This document shows, one piece after another, positions 45,050 to 54,335 of a DNA stretch of 64,000 bases. The stretch comes from an uncultured Bacteroides sp. Its GTDB lineage: Bacteria; Bacteroidota; Bacteroidia; Bacteroidales; Bacteroidaceae. A model generated the notes under the pieces. It worked only from the letters and a program-made list of their open reading frames with translations, was not told the DNA's origin and did no database searches. Where the stretch lies: contig CANSEY010000003.1 in the NCBI GenBank assembly GCA_947646015.1, positions 124,001 through 188,000 on the forward strand, read 5' to 3'. Within the stretch, counting starts at the first letter, position 1, and every line of letters starts with the position of its first letter. A program made the position numbers and the translations under genes.

Positions 45050-46081
45050 CTAAAGTTCAAACTTCAGCACATCACTCCCCCCTTCTTCCGTTATATTCAG
45101 TCCCAATACATATCTACCGGATGGAGCAACAGCAATTCTTTCCAATTTTACATCTGTCTGATAGATGGCAACCGGAGCACCTTGCCAGGTAAAGACCATA
45201 ATTTTTGATTTACCCGAAGTACCCGGGAAACCGTTATAAAGGGCATAAAGATAATTGGGAGTACCACAAAGAGAAATGAAATATTTAGGTGCATTCGGAA
45301 AATCAAGAAACTCAGGGTCATACTCCGGGGATTTCAACTCTTTCCCTATCACTATTTCTTTCATCAGATTTCCTTTTAAATCATAAAAACAGAGAGAGTT
45401 CAGATTCAGCAATCCCATACAAGCTGCCTTTGCATCTTGATTTACCATTAAACAACTTTCGTATAGATAAGATAAATGTCCTTCCGGATATCCGGACCTA
45501 ATATCACGATGATAATCCACAGTCTTAACACGGGCAGTATGCTTATCATAAATGAAAAACAAACCATGCTGCATATCTACATCAATGCCATATACACAAG
45601 AGTCTGTTTCATTATAATCCCTGACTACAGGCATCTCCGGCAATTGTTGTGCCTCAACGACAGAAACAGCGACAGGAGCGGGAGATGCTGCCGAATGAAT
45701 CGCAACAATCTTTTTATTCCAACTATTCAACTCAATGAACGATAGCTTTCCTTTGCCCTCTCTGCCTATCGATTTCTCAAAAAAAGGAAAAAGAAAATCA
45801 TCCGGGCCCTCTCCTTTCATCCCCAATCCGACAAGAGCAGGAGGAATTGTAGCAGTGAAGATCTTTAATAATGTATCATTACGTGTGTCCAAAAAAGCAC
45901 AAAAAGAATCAGTTACACACAAATCATAGAAAATATTCAGTCCTTCTTCTTCCGGCAAGAAGATTTCGTATTGAAGAGTATCCGTACACGTATCAGGAAT
46001 ATACACGGTTAACTTTTCCTGTTCCGATCCGCAAGAGATCATTACTATCGTTGCCAGACATATCAATAAGAGTTTAACCAT
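45050..46081 (-). CDS. BF3164-type beta-propeller lipoprotein
   Basis: 343 residues from the ATG at 46081 (a TTG two codons upstream is the only alternative). The signal ends in MISCGSEQ (lipidated Cys about 17). The rest is strand-rich with the family hallmark GMKGEGPDDFLFPFFEK, seen also as GNKGMGPDDFLS in the paralogue at 49027 and GRTGEGPEEFIDF in that at 50159, and predicts a six-bladed propeller. Family function is not established; these lipoproteins are numerous in Bacteroides. The -7 element TATCTTTG lies at 46127. Paralogues on the other strand at 48-51 kb point to local duplication. Confidence 0.82.
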   Translation of the reverse strand: MVKLLLICLATIVMISCGSEQEKLTVYIPDTCTDTLQYEIFLPEEEGLNIFYDLCVTDSFCAFLDTRNDTLLKIFTATIPPALVGLGMKGEGPDDFLFPFFEKSIGREGKGKLSFIELNSWNKKIVAIHSAASPAPVAVSVVEAQQLPEMPVVRDYNETDSCVYGIDVDMQHGLFFIYDKHTARVKTVDYHRDIRSGYPEGHLSYLYESCLMVNQDAKAACMGLLNLNSLCFYDLKGNLMKEIVIGKELKSPEYDPEFLDFPNAPKYFISLCGTPNYLYALYNGFPGTSGKSKIMVFTWQGAPVAIYQTDVKLERIAVAPSGRYVLGLNITEEGGSDVLKFEL

Positions 46082-46126
46082 AATCAAATCTTTTTCATAA
46101 TAATCAGTTTTAGTTCATTAGTCTGA

Positions 46127-46134
46127 CAAAGATA
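46127..46134 (-). promoter_or_regulatory. -7 element of the propeller lipoprotein gene
   Basis: TATCTTTG on the minus strand, 45 bases before the ATG at 46081. Confidence 0.55.
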
Positions 46135-46267
46135 ATAACTACAAACATATCCTTAAAAGAAAATAACAATAAATCCGGTACAACAAAGGATGCATTAGAA
46201 AGAAATAACTTCTGAAAAGATCACTTATATTTTTGACAGTTTGCTAAACAACTCTTCTCAGGTTTGA

Positions 46268-46816
46268 TTATTTCAGCACATTAGCCAGGTTCTTACTAAA
46301 AATCGCCCCTATTTCATTTTTCCGTTTATCATATTGCAGGAATCCAGATATTTTCACAACACAATGAACGCCCAAAGGAGAAAGTAAGAGTACTCGTGTT
46401 TGTTTTTCGCAAAAATAAAGCGCTTTTGGAAAGTCAGAGAGTAGTCTTCTGTGCTTGTCAACCAGAAAAAGAAGGAGCAAAATAAGCTCTCTATTATGGA
46501 ACAATATATGTAATCGTGCAAAACATTAGGAGATTTTCAAAAAAGAAGTAAGCATTTTCAGAAATTGCTTACTTCTTTTAGAGTAGATACTTACTTCTTT
46601 TGTACCAGATGCCTACTCCTTTTCTAGGAAATGTCGGCTTCAGAGTCCAAAAAGCCCGGCTTTTCGTTGCATTCACCCCGATTATCACCCTCCTATCCTT
46701 CCGGTTGAACAGAAAGGAAGGAAGAGGAAGTTATCAAAAAAGGCATTTTAAATACTTTTTGAAAGCTGATACAGATAAATAGAATCATACTATCAAATCG
46801 CTTTCTCTGCCTTACT
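46268..46816. other. Region without a recognisable gene, with a 14-bp hairpin
   Basis: AT-rich DNA between a propeller gene and a GH43 remnant. A minus-strand frame at 46268-46504 (78 codons) has no known domain and may be a scrap. AAAAGAAGTAAGCA (46541-46554) and TGCTTACTTCTTTT (46566-46579) form a clean hairpin, and a partial third copy, ACTTACTTCTTTT, follows near 46588. Nothing else is recognised. Confidence 0.5.
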
Positions 46817-47115
46817 TTACCAGCTCTGCAGTAACATAATCTCTGCTATATGTACATGATAAACGATACGAAACTTTCCCTCTTTATCTTTAAACATAGT
46901 GTTATACCCTACACCCTGCAAAAGCGCCGGGATTCTGCAAGATAAGATTTTCATCGTATTTGGTCCATTTGCCGATTATATCGGTTGCCGTAGCACAGCC
47001 TACCCCATAGAACGGACTTTCAAAGCTATTGCCGGAATAAGCCATATAGTACAGCTCCTTATGTTTAAACACATAAGAGCCTTCGTTGTCCCAAGACCAG
47101 ACTTCTTCTCAAGCT
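46817..47115 (-). pseudogene. Decayed C-terminal fragment of a GH43 glycoside hydrolase
   Basis: Read on the minus strand, one frame gives VWSWDNEGSYVFKHKELYYM, then MAYSGNSFESPFYGVGCATA and IIGKWTKYDENLI before a stop. After a shift near 46915, another frame gives GVGYNTMFKDKEGKFRIVYH and ends at a TAA (46817). This is the pattern of the last barrel blades of GH43 enzymes (arabinofuranosidase or xylosidase), where GHNTMF is a familiar motif. An in-frame stop lies just upstream of the first part. At least one frameshift and loss of the front mean it cannot make an active enzyme. It is a relic of a former glycan locus. Confidence 0.72.
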
Positions 47116-47169
47116 TGATACATTTTTCAAAACAACCAATATGTAAAGAATGAATTTACATTTTCTGTA

Positions 47170-47597
47170 TTACTTAAATATACGTTCCAAATATTTCTTT
47201 GTCTGATCAGGAAATTCCTTTCTTGGTATAAAAAAATCGGAAATATGTCCTTTCTTGTCAATCATAAAAACATATGGAGTCAAAGAATAATCAAAATCAA
47301 ATGAGAGTGAATCAACCCGATACAGTCGAGGATTATCAAACTCTTTACATTTCACATGTAGATCTCTAACTGGAATATTAGCTATCAACATAGCCATTTT
47401 AATTTTACTTTGCTTTTTAGAGCAATCTAACTCAGAAATCAAGAAGTTAAGACAGTCTCTACAAGAATAAACAGAAAATCTAACAATTAATAAACTATCT
47501 TCAAGAATCTCCCTTATTTTCATAGACAAGTTCTAAAAGTCAATAATTTTTTATCCAAATCAAACGATATACTTCTATTTTTGATTGAAGTTATCAT
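47170..47597 (-). pseudogene. Thioredoxin-like (redoxin) fragment, probably frameshifted
   Basis: The intact frame (47529 down to 47170, 119 codons) carries LLIVRFSVYSCRDCLNFLI, a CxxC pair (CRDC) in a thioredoxin-like setting, and PYVFMIDKKGHISDF near the end. Upstream, a second frame from the ATG at 47597 reads MITSIKNRSISFDLDKKLL, and one extra base near 47535 would join it as F-R-N-L-S-M-K-I. No signal peptide or membrane anchor is left. Small redoxins often sit beside propeller lipoproteins in Bacteroides. It is likely inactive or partial; the frameshift reading is inferred. Confidence 0.6.
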
Positions 47598-47608
47598 CCA
47601 TTTTAAGG

Positions 47609-47990
47609 TCATATATCTAATATTTTTTTATTAAACACACAAAGTGAAGGATTTTTCTCAAGATTACCCTTATCTTCAAAAGCTATAACAATATCATCTC
47701 CTAGAATCTTGAAGAAAGAGCATTCTTTTAGTTGCATTTCATCTGTCAAAATTGCAAATATTTCTGATTTCTTTGTTTTCTCACTATATCTACATAAGTA
47801 AACACGATCATACCACATAAATGTAAAATATATATAATATCCATCTATCTGATAGAATCTTGCGACAGAAGCGCAGCTTTGATTTTCCGGCTTATTTAAA
47901 TACATTATTCGAGCATATATATCTTTAGCTGCCTCCTCTTCAGGTATCGCATAAGTACCAAAATCTATTTTAATTCTTGTTTGTTCTTGT
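47609..47990 (-). pseudogene. C-terminal fragment of a beta-propeller protein
   Basis: The minus-strand frame has coherent coding only after about 47980: IDFGTYAIPEEEAAKDIYAR, YQIDGYYIYFTFMWYDRVYL, KILGDDIVIAFED and a last strand NPSLCVFNKKILDI. This matches the closing blades of six-bladed propeller lipoproteins of this kind of cluster. The front, with its signal peptide and first blades, is missing. The frame that runs on to 48253 only mirrors the coding strand of the next gene. The cut lies against the truncated front of the propeller gene on the other strand. Confidence 0.6.
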
Positions 47991-48026
47991 TCAGATAGGA
48001 AAGAGCATATAGCAAATATTCTGTCA

Positions 48027-48998
48027 ATGAATTCTATAGATATTAAAACTAATAGGATTAATAAAGACGAAGTAATTGCTAGAGGTGCATTTCCTTTTGA
48101 AATGATTGATTCATTATTCTTTCTTTTCAATGGAGATCCTTCGTCTGGAGCATTGGTTTTATGTGAATCGAATGCTTCCGAACTGGGACACTTCTTGCAA
48201 AAAGGAAATGGTTTTGGAGAATGTATCACTCCTGGATATATAGGACATTGCAATGATACTATTTATGTTTCTGAACGTTCTAGAACAAGGCGAATGACTT
48301 ATTTACTATCAAATCATAATGATAGTTTGCAATATAAGTGTCTTGAAGATGTTAGTCCTAAAATGAATTCAGAATTTTATTATCAGATTTGTCGTCTACA
48401 AAGTGGTTTATTTGTAGGTGCCCGTTTATTTGGAAAAGAACATTTGTTTACATTGTTAGACGAAAGTTTGGATACACTTACCACTTTTGCACGGGTGCCG
48501 ATAGACATTGAGGAAAATGCAAATAATAAGCTCGCTCCTTTTATTGGTCATTTATGTATAGATGATAATACGGTTTATTATGCTTCTAATGACTTTTCTT
48601 ATATGGCTGCTTATGATATTTTATCTGAGAAAGAGATAAAACCAGTATTTGAGAGGATGTATATATCTCCAATAATCCAAAAATCAGCGAATGGGATTTC
48701 ATTAGATAAATACAAACATCTTTTGGGCTTTGGTGATATCAGGGTTTATCAGAATTATATTTTTGCGACGTATATAGGGAAACCTGATATAACAATGGAT
48801 CAAGAGAATGATATTTCAGCTTTAGTCCCCACTCATTTGCTGGTTTTTAATAAAGATGGAGTTCCAATTGTAAAATTTAAGTTTCCGTTTAAAATAAGAT
48901 CATTCGTGTTTACCAAATCCAAGATGTATCTATTAGATGTGGATTGTAATATAGAATCTGTCGATTTGGTAGAGTTGTGGAAGCATTTGCCCGATTGA
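48027..48998 (+). CDS. BF3164-like beta-propeller protein, N-terminus truncated
   Basis: 323 residues from the first ATG. Upstream the same frame is open back to 47955 and reads SILILVCSCSDRKEHIANIL, which is plainly the end of a lipoprotein signal with its lipobox, but no start codon remains before the stop at 47952. So the first few codons were lost at a junction. From the internal ATG the product would stay in the cytoplasm and is probably useless. The propeller contains GHFLQKGNGFGECITPG, the counterpart of the family's G..G.GP..F motif. Low GC and neighbouring remnants suggest acquired, decaying DNA. Confidence 0.65.
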   Translation: MNSIDIKTNRINKDEVIARGAFPFEMIDSLFFLFNGDPSSGALVLCESNASELGHFLQKGNGFGECITPGYIGHCNDTIYVSERSRTRRMTYLLSNHNDSLQYKCLEDVSPKMNSEFYYQICRLQSGLFVGARLFGKEHLFTLLDESLDTLTTFARVPIDIEENANNKLAPFIGHLCIDDNTVYYASNDFSYMAAYDILSEKEIKPVFERMYISPIIQKSANGISLDKYKHLLGFGDIRVYQNYIFATYIGKPDITMDQENDISALVPTHLLVFNKDGVPIVKFKFPFKIRSFVFTKSKMYLLDVDCNIESVDLVELWKHLPD

Positions 48999-49026
48999 AG
49001 TGGGATAGTGACTTTATAGAATAAAT

Positions 49027-50079
49027 ATGAATAATATGAGATTTAATTTAGTCGTTTTATTTGTAATTTTACTTTCTTTCTATTCTTGTGGCAGGGAAGA
49101 AAAAACTGTGTATGATTTTCCTTTAGAACAATCGCTTAAGAGTGATAAGGAAGTTAGTTTAAACAAGGAACTATTAGCTCCCTATCTGATGTGTTCTTAT
49201 GATTCCACTCTGTGTCTAATAGATTGGACTGCCAATCCGATGGTGCATGTTTATAACATGAATACAGGGAAAGAGATGGTTGCTTTTGGGAATAAAGGCA
49301 TGGGACCGGATGATTTTCTATCTATATCCCAAATGTATGTAGATATGGGCAAGCGTTCTTTGGTACTGTATGATCAGTCTTTGCAAACTATAAGTTCTTT
49401 TCAAATTGATAGTTTAGCTCAAGGCAGTCTTTCAAAGATAGATTGTGTTTCAGCTCCTAAGTTAGGAATGAATAGGGTATATGCTTATTCGGATTCCATA
49501 TTTTACGGAAGTGGGACTTTTGAAAGTGGCTTGATAGCGAAATGCAATCAGAAAGAGATTTTAAATCAATATCTCCCTTTTCCACACACAGAGCAAGCGG
49601 TAAATCGGGATGTAAACTATTTGTTGTTTCAGGGGGATCTTATTATGAAGCCGGATAAAAAACGTTTTGCTTACTTGGCGTATGAGTGCGATTTATTATC
49701 TATTCAGAAAGTGGTAAATGACACGTGCCTGGAAAGTGTAGTACATTTGAATACGTATACGCCGTTATTTGAGAATCAATCTACTAACGAAGTGTCTTCT
49801 GTTAATGTCTCTACCGATTCTCCTAAAGGATTTCTTCGTGGGGTAGCCACTGAAAACTATGTTTATGCACTTTACAGTGGGCAAATTGGGAAAAATAAGG
49901 CAATAGCAAATGAAATTTATGTATTTGATTGGGAAGGACGTGCTGTAAAGAAAGTGATACTGGATAGATGGGGTGTATGCATCTCGGTGGATAGTAATGA
50001 TGAACGACTCTGCCTGATGACAAAGGAAACGGATGGTGGAGAAGAGCGTTATCATTATTATTGTTATCAGTTAAACTGA
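49027..50079 (+). CDS. BF3164-type beta-propeller lipoprotein
   Basis: 350 residues with a lipoprotein signal ending FYSCGREE (Cys about 21). The family motif AFGNKGMGPDDFLSISQM is near residue 80-95, and EIYVFDWEGRAVKKVILDR near the end matches the blade-closing motif FDWEG of the paralogues. It lies 28 bases after the truncated paralogue and 79 bases before the next one, and the three point the same way. Such lipoproteins are probably periplasmic or surface-exposed; no reaction is known to me. Confidence 0.85.
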   Translation: MNNMRFNLVVLFVILLSFYSCGREEKTVYDFPLEQSLKSDKEVSLNKELLAPYLMCSYDSTLCLIDWTANPMVHVYNMNTGKEMVAFGNKGMGPDDFLSISQMYVDMGKRSLVLYDQSLQTISSFQIDSLAQGSLSKIDCVSAPKLGMNRVYAYSDSIFYGSGTFESGLIAKCNQKEILNQYLPFPHTEQAVNRDVNYLLFQGDLIMKPDKKRFAYLAYECDLLSIQKVVNDTCLESVVHLNTYTPLFENQSTNEVSSVNVSTDSPKGFLRGVATENYVYALYSGQIGKNKAIANEIYVFDWEGRAVKKVILDRWGVCISVDSNDERLCLMTKETDGGEERYHYYCYQLN

Positions 50080-50158
50080 CTTTTTGGTTAGGGTGTTACG
50101 GGTTTGCTTGATATACTTTAAAAATGAAATATACGTTAGTTGTTTAAAAATAACGAAG

Positions 50159-51202
50159 ATGAAACAAAAATATATCTTATTTCTTTCATTGTGTTTTGTG
50201 CTTTTTTCATGTAGGAAGAACGATGTTGGTTCGGTCTATTCATTTGACACAGTATGCAAAATTGTAGACTATAATCTTATTTGTTCAGATGAAAATGCTC
50301 CTTGGGGAGCTATAATGAATATGGAAATAGTAGACAGCATTTTAATTCTCCAGCATGCAATGGATGAATATGCATTTTCATTTATTAATGTAAATAATGG
50401 GGAGCTATTATCTCAATGGGGGCGTACAGGCGAAGGACCAGAAGAGTTTATAGATTTTGGGTCTGGTTTTGAAATCGTTGACTCGAGAATTGTTTTTCTG
50501 GATCGAATGAAGAAAGAAAGGATTTCGGTATTATTATCTGATATCTTAAGCAAAAAAGAACATCCGGATATAACAAGGGAGGCTTATCCTTATAATGTGG
50601 ATTTCAGGGTTTTGGAGATTAATGCTGTTGGCAATAAAAAAATAGTAACAGGCGGGTTTAAGAAAGGTTATTGGGGAGCTCTTGACTCACAGAATCATAT
50701 TATACCTAATGTGGCAGAGCTTCCTTTCGATGCGGGTGAGGTGTCCGGTTTAGAGAAGGGTATCGTTTTCGGAGGTATATTGAAGGCAAATAGTAAACAA
50801 TCCAAATTTGTGCTTTCAATACGTGCTTCTGATATTTTCGAAATTTATCGTGTTTCTGACGATGGAATAAATCGTGTCTATGTGAGTCCTTTTAAGCATA
50901 TTCCGAAAACCTGGAAGAAGGGAGGCGGTTATGCAATTGATTATAACCAAAGTATTGGAGGAATAAAAAATATAGCAGTCTCGGATGACTTGATTTGTTT
51001 TTCACTCTTTTTACAAAATTACAATGAGGCTGCAAAAACAGACTTTGCGTCTAATGAACTGTTCTGTTTTGATTGGGATGGGAATAAAGTGAAAAAATAT
51101 GTGTTACCTTTTCCTATAGGTAATTTCTGTATTGATGGAACTCATATCTATGGAGTTCGGAACTTTGAAGATAAAATTATCATTTATCGTTTTAACATGT
51201 AA
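50159..51202 (+). CDS. BF3164-type beta-propeller lipoprotein
   Basis: 347 residues from the ATG at 50159, which begins the lipoprotein signal MKQKYILFLSLCFVLFSC; a longer frame from 50084 has no signal at its start and is not favoured. The motif WGRTGEGPEEFIDFGSGFEI matches the paralogue at 49027. FCFDWDGNKVKKYVLPFPIG matches its last blade. It ends just before an REP-like palindrome. The arrangement suggests tandem duplication with divergence. Confidence 0.85.
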   Translation: MKQKYILFLSLCFVLFSCRKNDVGSVYSFDTVCKIVDYNLICSDENAPWGAIMNMEIVDSILILQHAMDEYAFSFINVNNGELLSQWGRTGEGPEEFIDFGSGFEIVDSRIVFLDRMKKERISVLLSDILSKKEHPDITREAYPYNVDFRVLEINAVGNKKIVTGGFKKGYWGALDSQNHIIPNVAELPFDAGEVSGLEKGIVFGGILKANSKQSKFVLSIRASDIFEIYRVSDDGINRVYVSPFKHIPKTWKKGGGYAIDYNQSIGGIKNIAVSDDLICFSLFLQNYNEAAKTDFASNELFCFDWDGNKVKKYVLPFPIGNFCIDGTHIYGVRNFEDKIIIYRFNM

Positions 51203-51208
51203 TCTGAA

Positions 51209-51289
51209 CACCACAGAGGACACAGGGTAGCACGGAGGCGATTTTAAATCGTTGATTATTAATAAAAGGCTCTGTGATGCTCCGTGGTG
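51209..51289. repeat. REP-like intergenic palindrome, copy 5
   Basis: CACCACAGAG (51209-51218) pairs with CTCCGTGGTG (51280-51289) with one mismatch; GACACAG and CTCTGTGATG-type units lie inside. It overlaps the earliest in-frame ATG of the next gene, which argues for a later start. Confidence 0.7.
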
Positions 51290-51300
51290 AAAAGAGTTAT

Positions 51301-53286
51301 ATGAATATGAAAATTATGAAATATATTGGGTTAGGCTTGCTTCTGCTTGTCTGCTCATGCGGGGGTAGAGACAGACAAGTGGAGGAGGCCTTATCCCTTT
51401 CGGGCAATAACCGTAATGAACTTGAAGCGGTGCTGAAGCATTATGAAGGAGATGGCCGGAAGCTGGAGGCGGCACGCTTCTTGATTGGCAATATGCCCGG
51501 AAGTTATGGAGCTAATCCGATAGTAGAGCAGGATTGTTCTGCTTTTTACGAGGCTTATGATTCATTGGGACAAAAGTATGACTATCGGGTAGGAACGGAA
51601 TGGGGGAAACAGGTAGATAGTCTTTGGAAGGATTTTAGTAATCGACATCGGGTAAGGCAGGAACTTAACTATGATATTACCCGCATGAAGGCGGAAGATT
51701 TAATCCGGGAAATTGATCTGGCATTTCGGGCATGGGTGGAGAATGTGCATTCAAGAAACTGTTCGTTTGAAGATTTTTGTGAGTATATACTGCCTTATAG
51801 GCGACAGAATGGCTTATTGATTGACAATGCACGCTGGGAGTTCAACAAACGGCATCAGGGAAAGTATTTTGTGAAAGAGGGAAAGGATTGGCAACAAGAG
51901 ATCGATTCGTTGTTATATGAATATAAGTATCTGACTCATTCCGGTTTTTGGGGGACGAAGATTCCGATATGGAATGCGGTGACTCTTGAGAAGATGCGTC
52001 ATGGGTTATGTGCACAGCGCTGTTGGTATAACTCTTTGTTATTATCATCATTGGGGATTCCGGTTGCCATTGACTTTGTTCCGGCATGGGGAAACCGAAA
52101 TAATTCGCATACCTGGAATGTGGTGCTAATAAACGGGGAATCGCATGCTTTTGAGGCGTTTTGGGATAATGATCGCTGGAAATATAAGCGGATTTATAAT
52201 AACCGGGATGATGATGAACTTTGGGGAAGATTCCGCCTTCCGAAGGTATACAGATATACCTACTCAAATCATATTGAAGGACCGTTGGCAGATGTAGAGG
52301 TGGATAAAGCTGATATTCCGGAGCTATTTCGTAGTGTGAAAAAGGTGGATGTTTCTTCGGAGTATTTTGAAACGGCCGATGTAACGGTGGAGTTGACAGG
52401 TGAGGCGCCTCAAGGGGTGAAATATGCGTATTTGGCTGTGTTCGGATATCAGGACTGGCACCCTGTGCAGTGGGCAAAGATAGAAAATGGGAGGGCTGTC
52501 TTTCGGGAAATGGGTAAGGACATGGTTTATTTACCCGTTTATTACAAGCGGGGAGGATTATTGCCCGCAGCAGAACCTTTCAGATTGCGGAATGACGGAA
52601 CGATGGAGAAGCTGAGCGGAAATGAAGGAACAGAGGAGGTTGCCGTGAGGATGGTGACGGGAGCGCCGGCTTATGATCAGAATAGGGAATATCTGGGGTG
52701 TATGAAAGGAAGCCGGATAGTAGGATTACTTGATGGAAAATCAGAAGAAGAACTGTGCAGATGGACGGACTCGCTGGCTCTGCAGTCGGTTGTACGGAAG
52801 GTGTCCGCACGATTACCTTACCGTTTTGTAAGGTTATTATTACCGTCGGATAGCATTGCTTTGGGGGAGCTTTCTTTTTATACGGAAGAAGGACGGATCG
52901 GGAATGTGAGGATAATTACTCCGATGAGGGCTACCGGAAGGAATGAAGTGCCCGGGATGATAACCGATGGTTTGGGGGCGACGGGCTATCGAGGCAGGGT
53001 GGCAGAAAGGCTGGTAGATATAGATCTGGGAAAAGAGTATATGGTCAGTCATATTGGAATGACTTCTTACCTGAAAACACAGTTGTTCTGTCCGGATGAA
53101 TTTGAGTTAAGATATTGGGATAATGGTTGGAAGACTGTGGAGCGTAAGCAAGCTGATCATAAAGGGTATCTTGTATTTGAGAGAGTGCCCCGGGGAGCAT
53201 TGCTGATGTTGAAAAACTGTCGCTGGAAAGGAAAGACGGCAGAGCGTATATTTACTTATGAAAAAGGAGATGTGAAGTGGGAATGA
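51301..53286 (+). CDS. Transglutaminase-like domain lipoprotein
   Basis: 661 residues from the ATG at 51301; an earlier ATG at 51274 lies inside a repeat. The signal ends LLVCSCGG (lipidated Cys). A helical region leads to a transglutaminase-like core: Cys in HGLCAQRCWYNSLLL, His in NSHTWNVVLI and Asp in AFWDNDRWKY, the usual Cys-His-Asp order. Two beta-rich regions follow, the last resembling an F5/8 discoidin-type domain (LVDIDLGKEYMVSHIGMTSY). It may act as a protease, peptidase or cross-linker outside the cytoplasm. The order of genes suggests it is separate from the propeller lipoproteins. Confidence 0.82.
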   Translation: MNMKIMKYIGLGLLLLVCSCGGRDRQVEEALSLSGNNRNELEAVLKHYEGDGRKLEAARFLIGNMPGSYGANPIVEQDCSAFYEAYDSLGQKYDYRVGTEWGKQVDSLWKDFSNRHRVRQELNYDITRMKAEDLIREIDLAFRAWVENVHSRNCSFEDFCEYILPYRRQNGLLIDNARWEFNKRHQGKYFVKEGKDWQQEIDSLLYEYKYLTHSGFWGTKIPIWNAVTLEKMRHGLCAQRCWYNSLLLSSLGIPVAIDFVPAWGNRNNSHTWNVVLINGESHAFEAFWDNDRWKYKRIYNNRDDDELWGRFRLPKVYRYTYSNHIEGPLADVEVDKADIPELFRSVKKVDVSSEYFETADVTVELTGEAPQGVKYAYLAVFGYQDWHPVQWAKIENGRAVFREMGKDMVYLPVYYKRGGLLPAAEPFRLRNDGTMEKLSGNEGTEEVAVRMVTGAPAYDQNREYLGCMKGSRIVGLLDGKSEEELCRWTDSLALQSVVRKVSARLPYRFVRLLLPSDSIALGELSFYTEEGRIGNVRIITPMRATGRNEVPGMITDGLGATGYRGRVAERLVDIDLGKEYMVSHIGMTSYLKTQLFCPDEFELRYWDNGWKTVERKQADHKGYLVFERVPRGALLMLKNCRWKGKTAERIFTYEKGDVKWE

Positions 53287-53420
53287 TTGCTATGAACGAA
53301 CAGTTGCCTTGCCATTATTGTTAAACCTCCTTAAGGAAATGCCTATTCGTCACTTTTTATTTGTTATTTTGCACCAAATTCGGGTGGAGTGTGTCCTGAC
53401 GTTTCGGGGTACACTTAAAT

Positions 53421-54335
53421 ATGCAGATAAAACCAATGAATAAACTCACTATAAATGCCTGTCCGCTATGTGGGGGCGCACATTTGAAACGTGCTATGAC
53501 CTGTACGGATTTTTATGCTTCCGGTGAACAGTTTGACTTGTACACCTGCGAAGATTGCGGATTTACTTTTACGCAAGGAGTCCCGGTAGAGGCGGAAATA
53601 GGCAGATATTACGAAACACCTGATTATATTTCCCATTCGGACACGAAGAAAGGTGCCATGAATGCCATTTACCATCATGTACGTCAGTATATGCTTGGAA
53701 GAAAGGCGCGTTTGGTGATGAAAGAGTCTCATCGAAAAACCGGGAGGATACTGGATATCGGTACAGGTACCGGTTACTTTGCCCATACGATGCAGAATAG
53801 GGGATGGGAAGTAGAGGCCGTGGAGAAGAGCGGACAAGCCCGTAATTTTGCACGCGAACATTTCGGGCTGAATGTGAGGCCGGAGGCTGCATTGAAAGAA
53901 TTAGTTCCGGGAACGTTCGATGTAATCACGTTGTGGCACGTCATGGAGCACTTGGAACATTTGGACGAAACGTGGGAATTGTTACGTGAACTGTTGACCG
54001 AGAAAGGGGTATTGATAGTGGCTGTGCCTAATTGCTCGTCGTATGATGCGATGAAATACGGGAAGTACTGGGCTGCTTATGATGTACCCCGTCATTTATG
54101 GCATTTTACGCCTGCCACGATTCAGCAGTTCGGGTCGAAGCACGGATTTATTCTGGCAGCCCGTCATCCGATGCCGTTCGATGCTTTCTATGTATCGATG
54201 CTGACGGAGAAACATAAAGGTAGTGCATACTCCTTTGTGAAAGGCATGTGGACCGGAACGGTGGCATGGTTGAGTGCCCAGGCTAAAAAGGAACGGAGTA
54301 GTTCGATGATTTATGTATTCAGAAAGAAACGCTGA
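53421..54335 (+). CDS. Class I SAM-dependent methyltransferase with N-terminal zinc-ribbon
   Basis: 304 residues (or 299 from the second ATG at 53436, MNKLTINACPLCGG). Two CxxC pairs (CPLCGG and TCEDCG) form a zinc ribbon at the front. The Rossmann core follows: ILDIGTGTGYFAHTM (SAM-binding glycine motif), VEAVEKSG, and FDVITLWHVMEHLEH. It methylates an unknown small molecule or sugar intermediate in the cytoplasm. It overlaps ftsX by one base (TGATG), heading a conserved housekeeping operon. Confidence 0.88.
   Translation: MQIKPMNKLTINACPLCGGAHLKRAMTCTDFYASGEQFDLYTCEDCGFTFTQGVPVEAEIGRYYETPDYISHSDTKKGAMNAIYHHVRQYMLGRKARLVMKESHRKTGRILDIGTGTGYFAHTMQNRGWEVEAVEKSGQARNFAREHFGLNVRPEAALKELVPGTFDVITLWHVMEHLEHLDETWELLRELLTEKGVLIVAVPNCSSYDAMKYGKYWAAYDVPRHLWHFTPATIQQFGSKHGFILAARHPMPFDAFYVSMLTEKHKGSAYSFVKGMWTGTVAWLSAQAKKERSSSMIYVFRKKR

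Noticed and set aside
44908..45192. A 94-codon plus-strand frame after the palindrome
   Set aside because: It starts in the palindrome arm, overlaps the 3' end of the propeller gene on the other strand and shows no motif.
46268..46504. A 78-codon minus-strand frame
   Set aside because: No domain or signal is recognised and it lies in decayed DNA; kept only as part of an uncharacterised region.
48027..48253. The front part of the 214-codon minus-strand frame as a coding region
   Set aside because: It mirrors the coding strand of the plus-strand propeller gene; only the part left of about 47990 looks like real coding on the minus strand.
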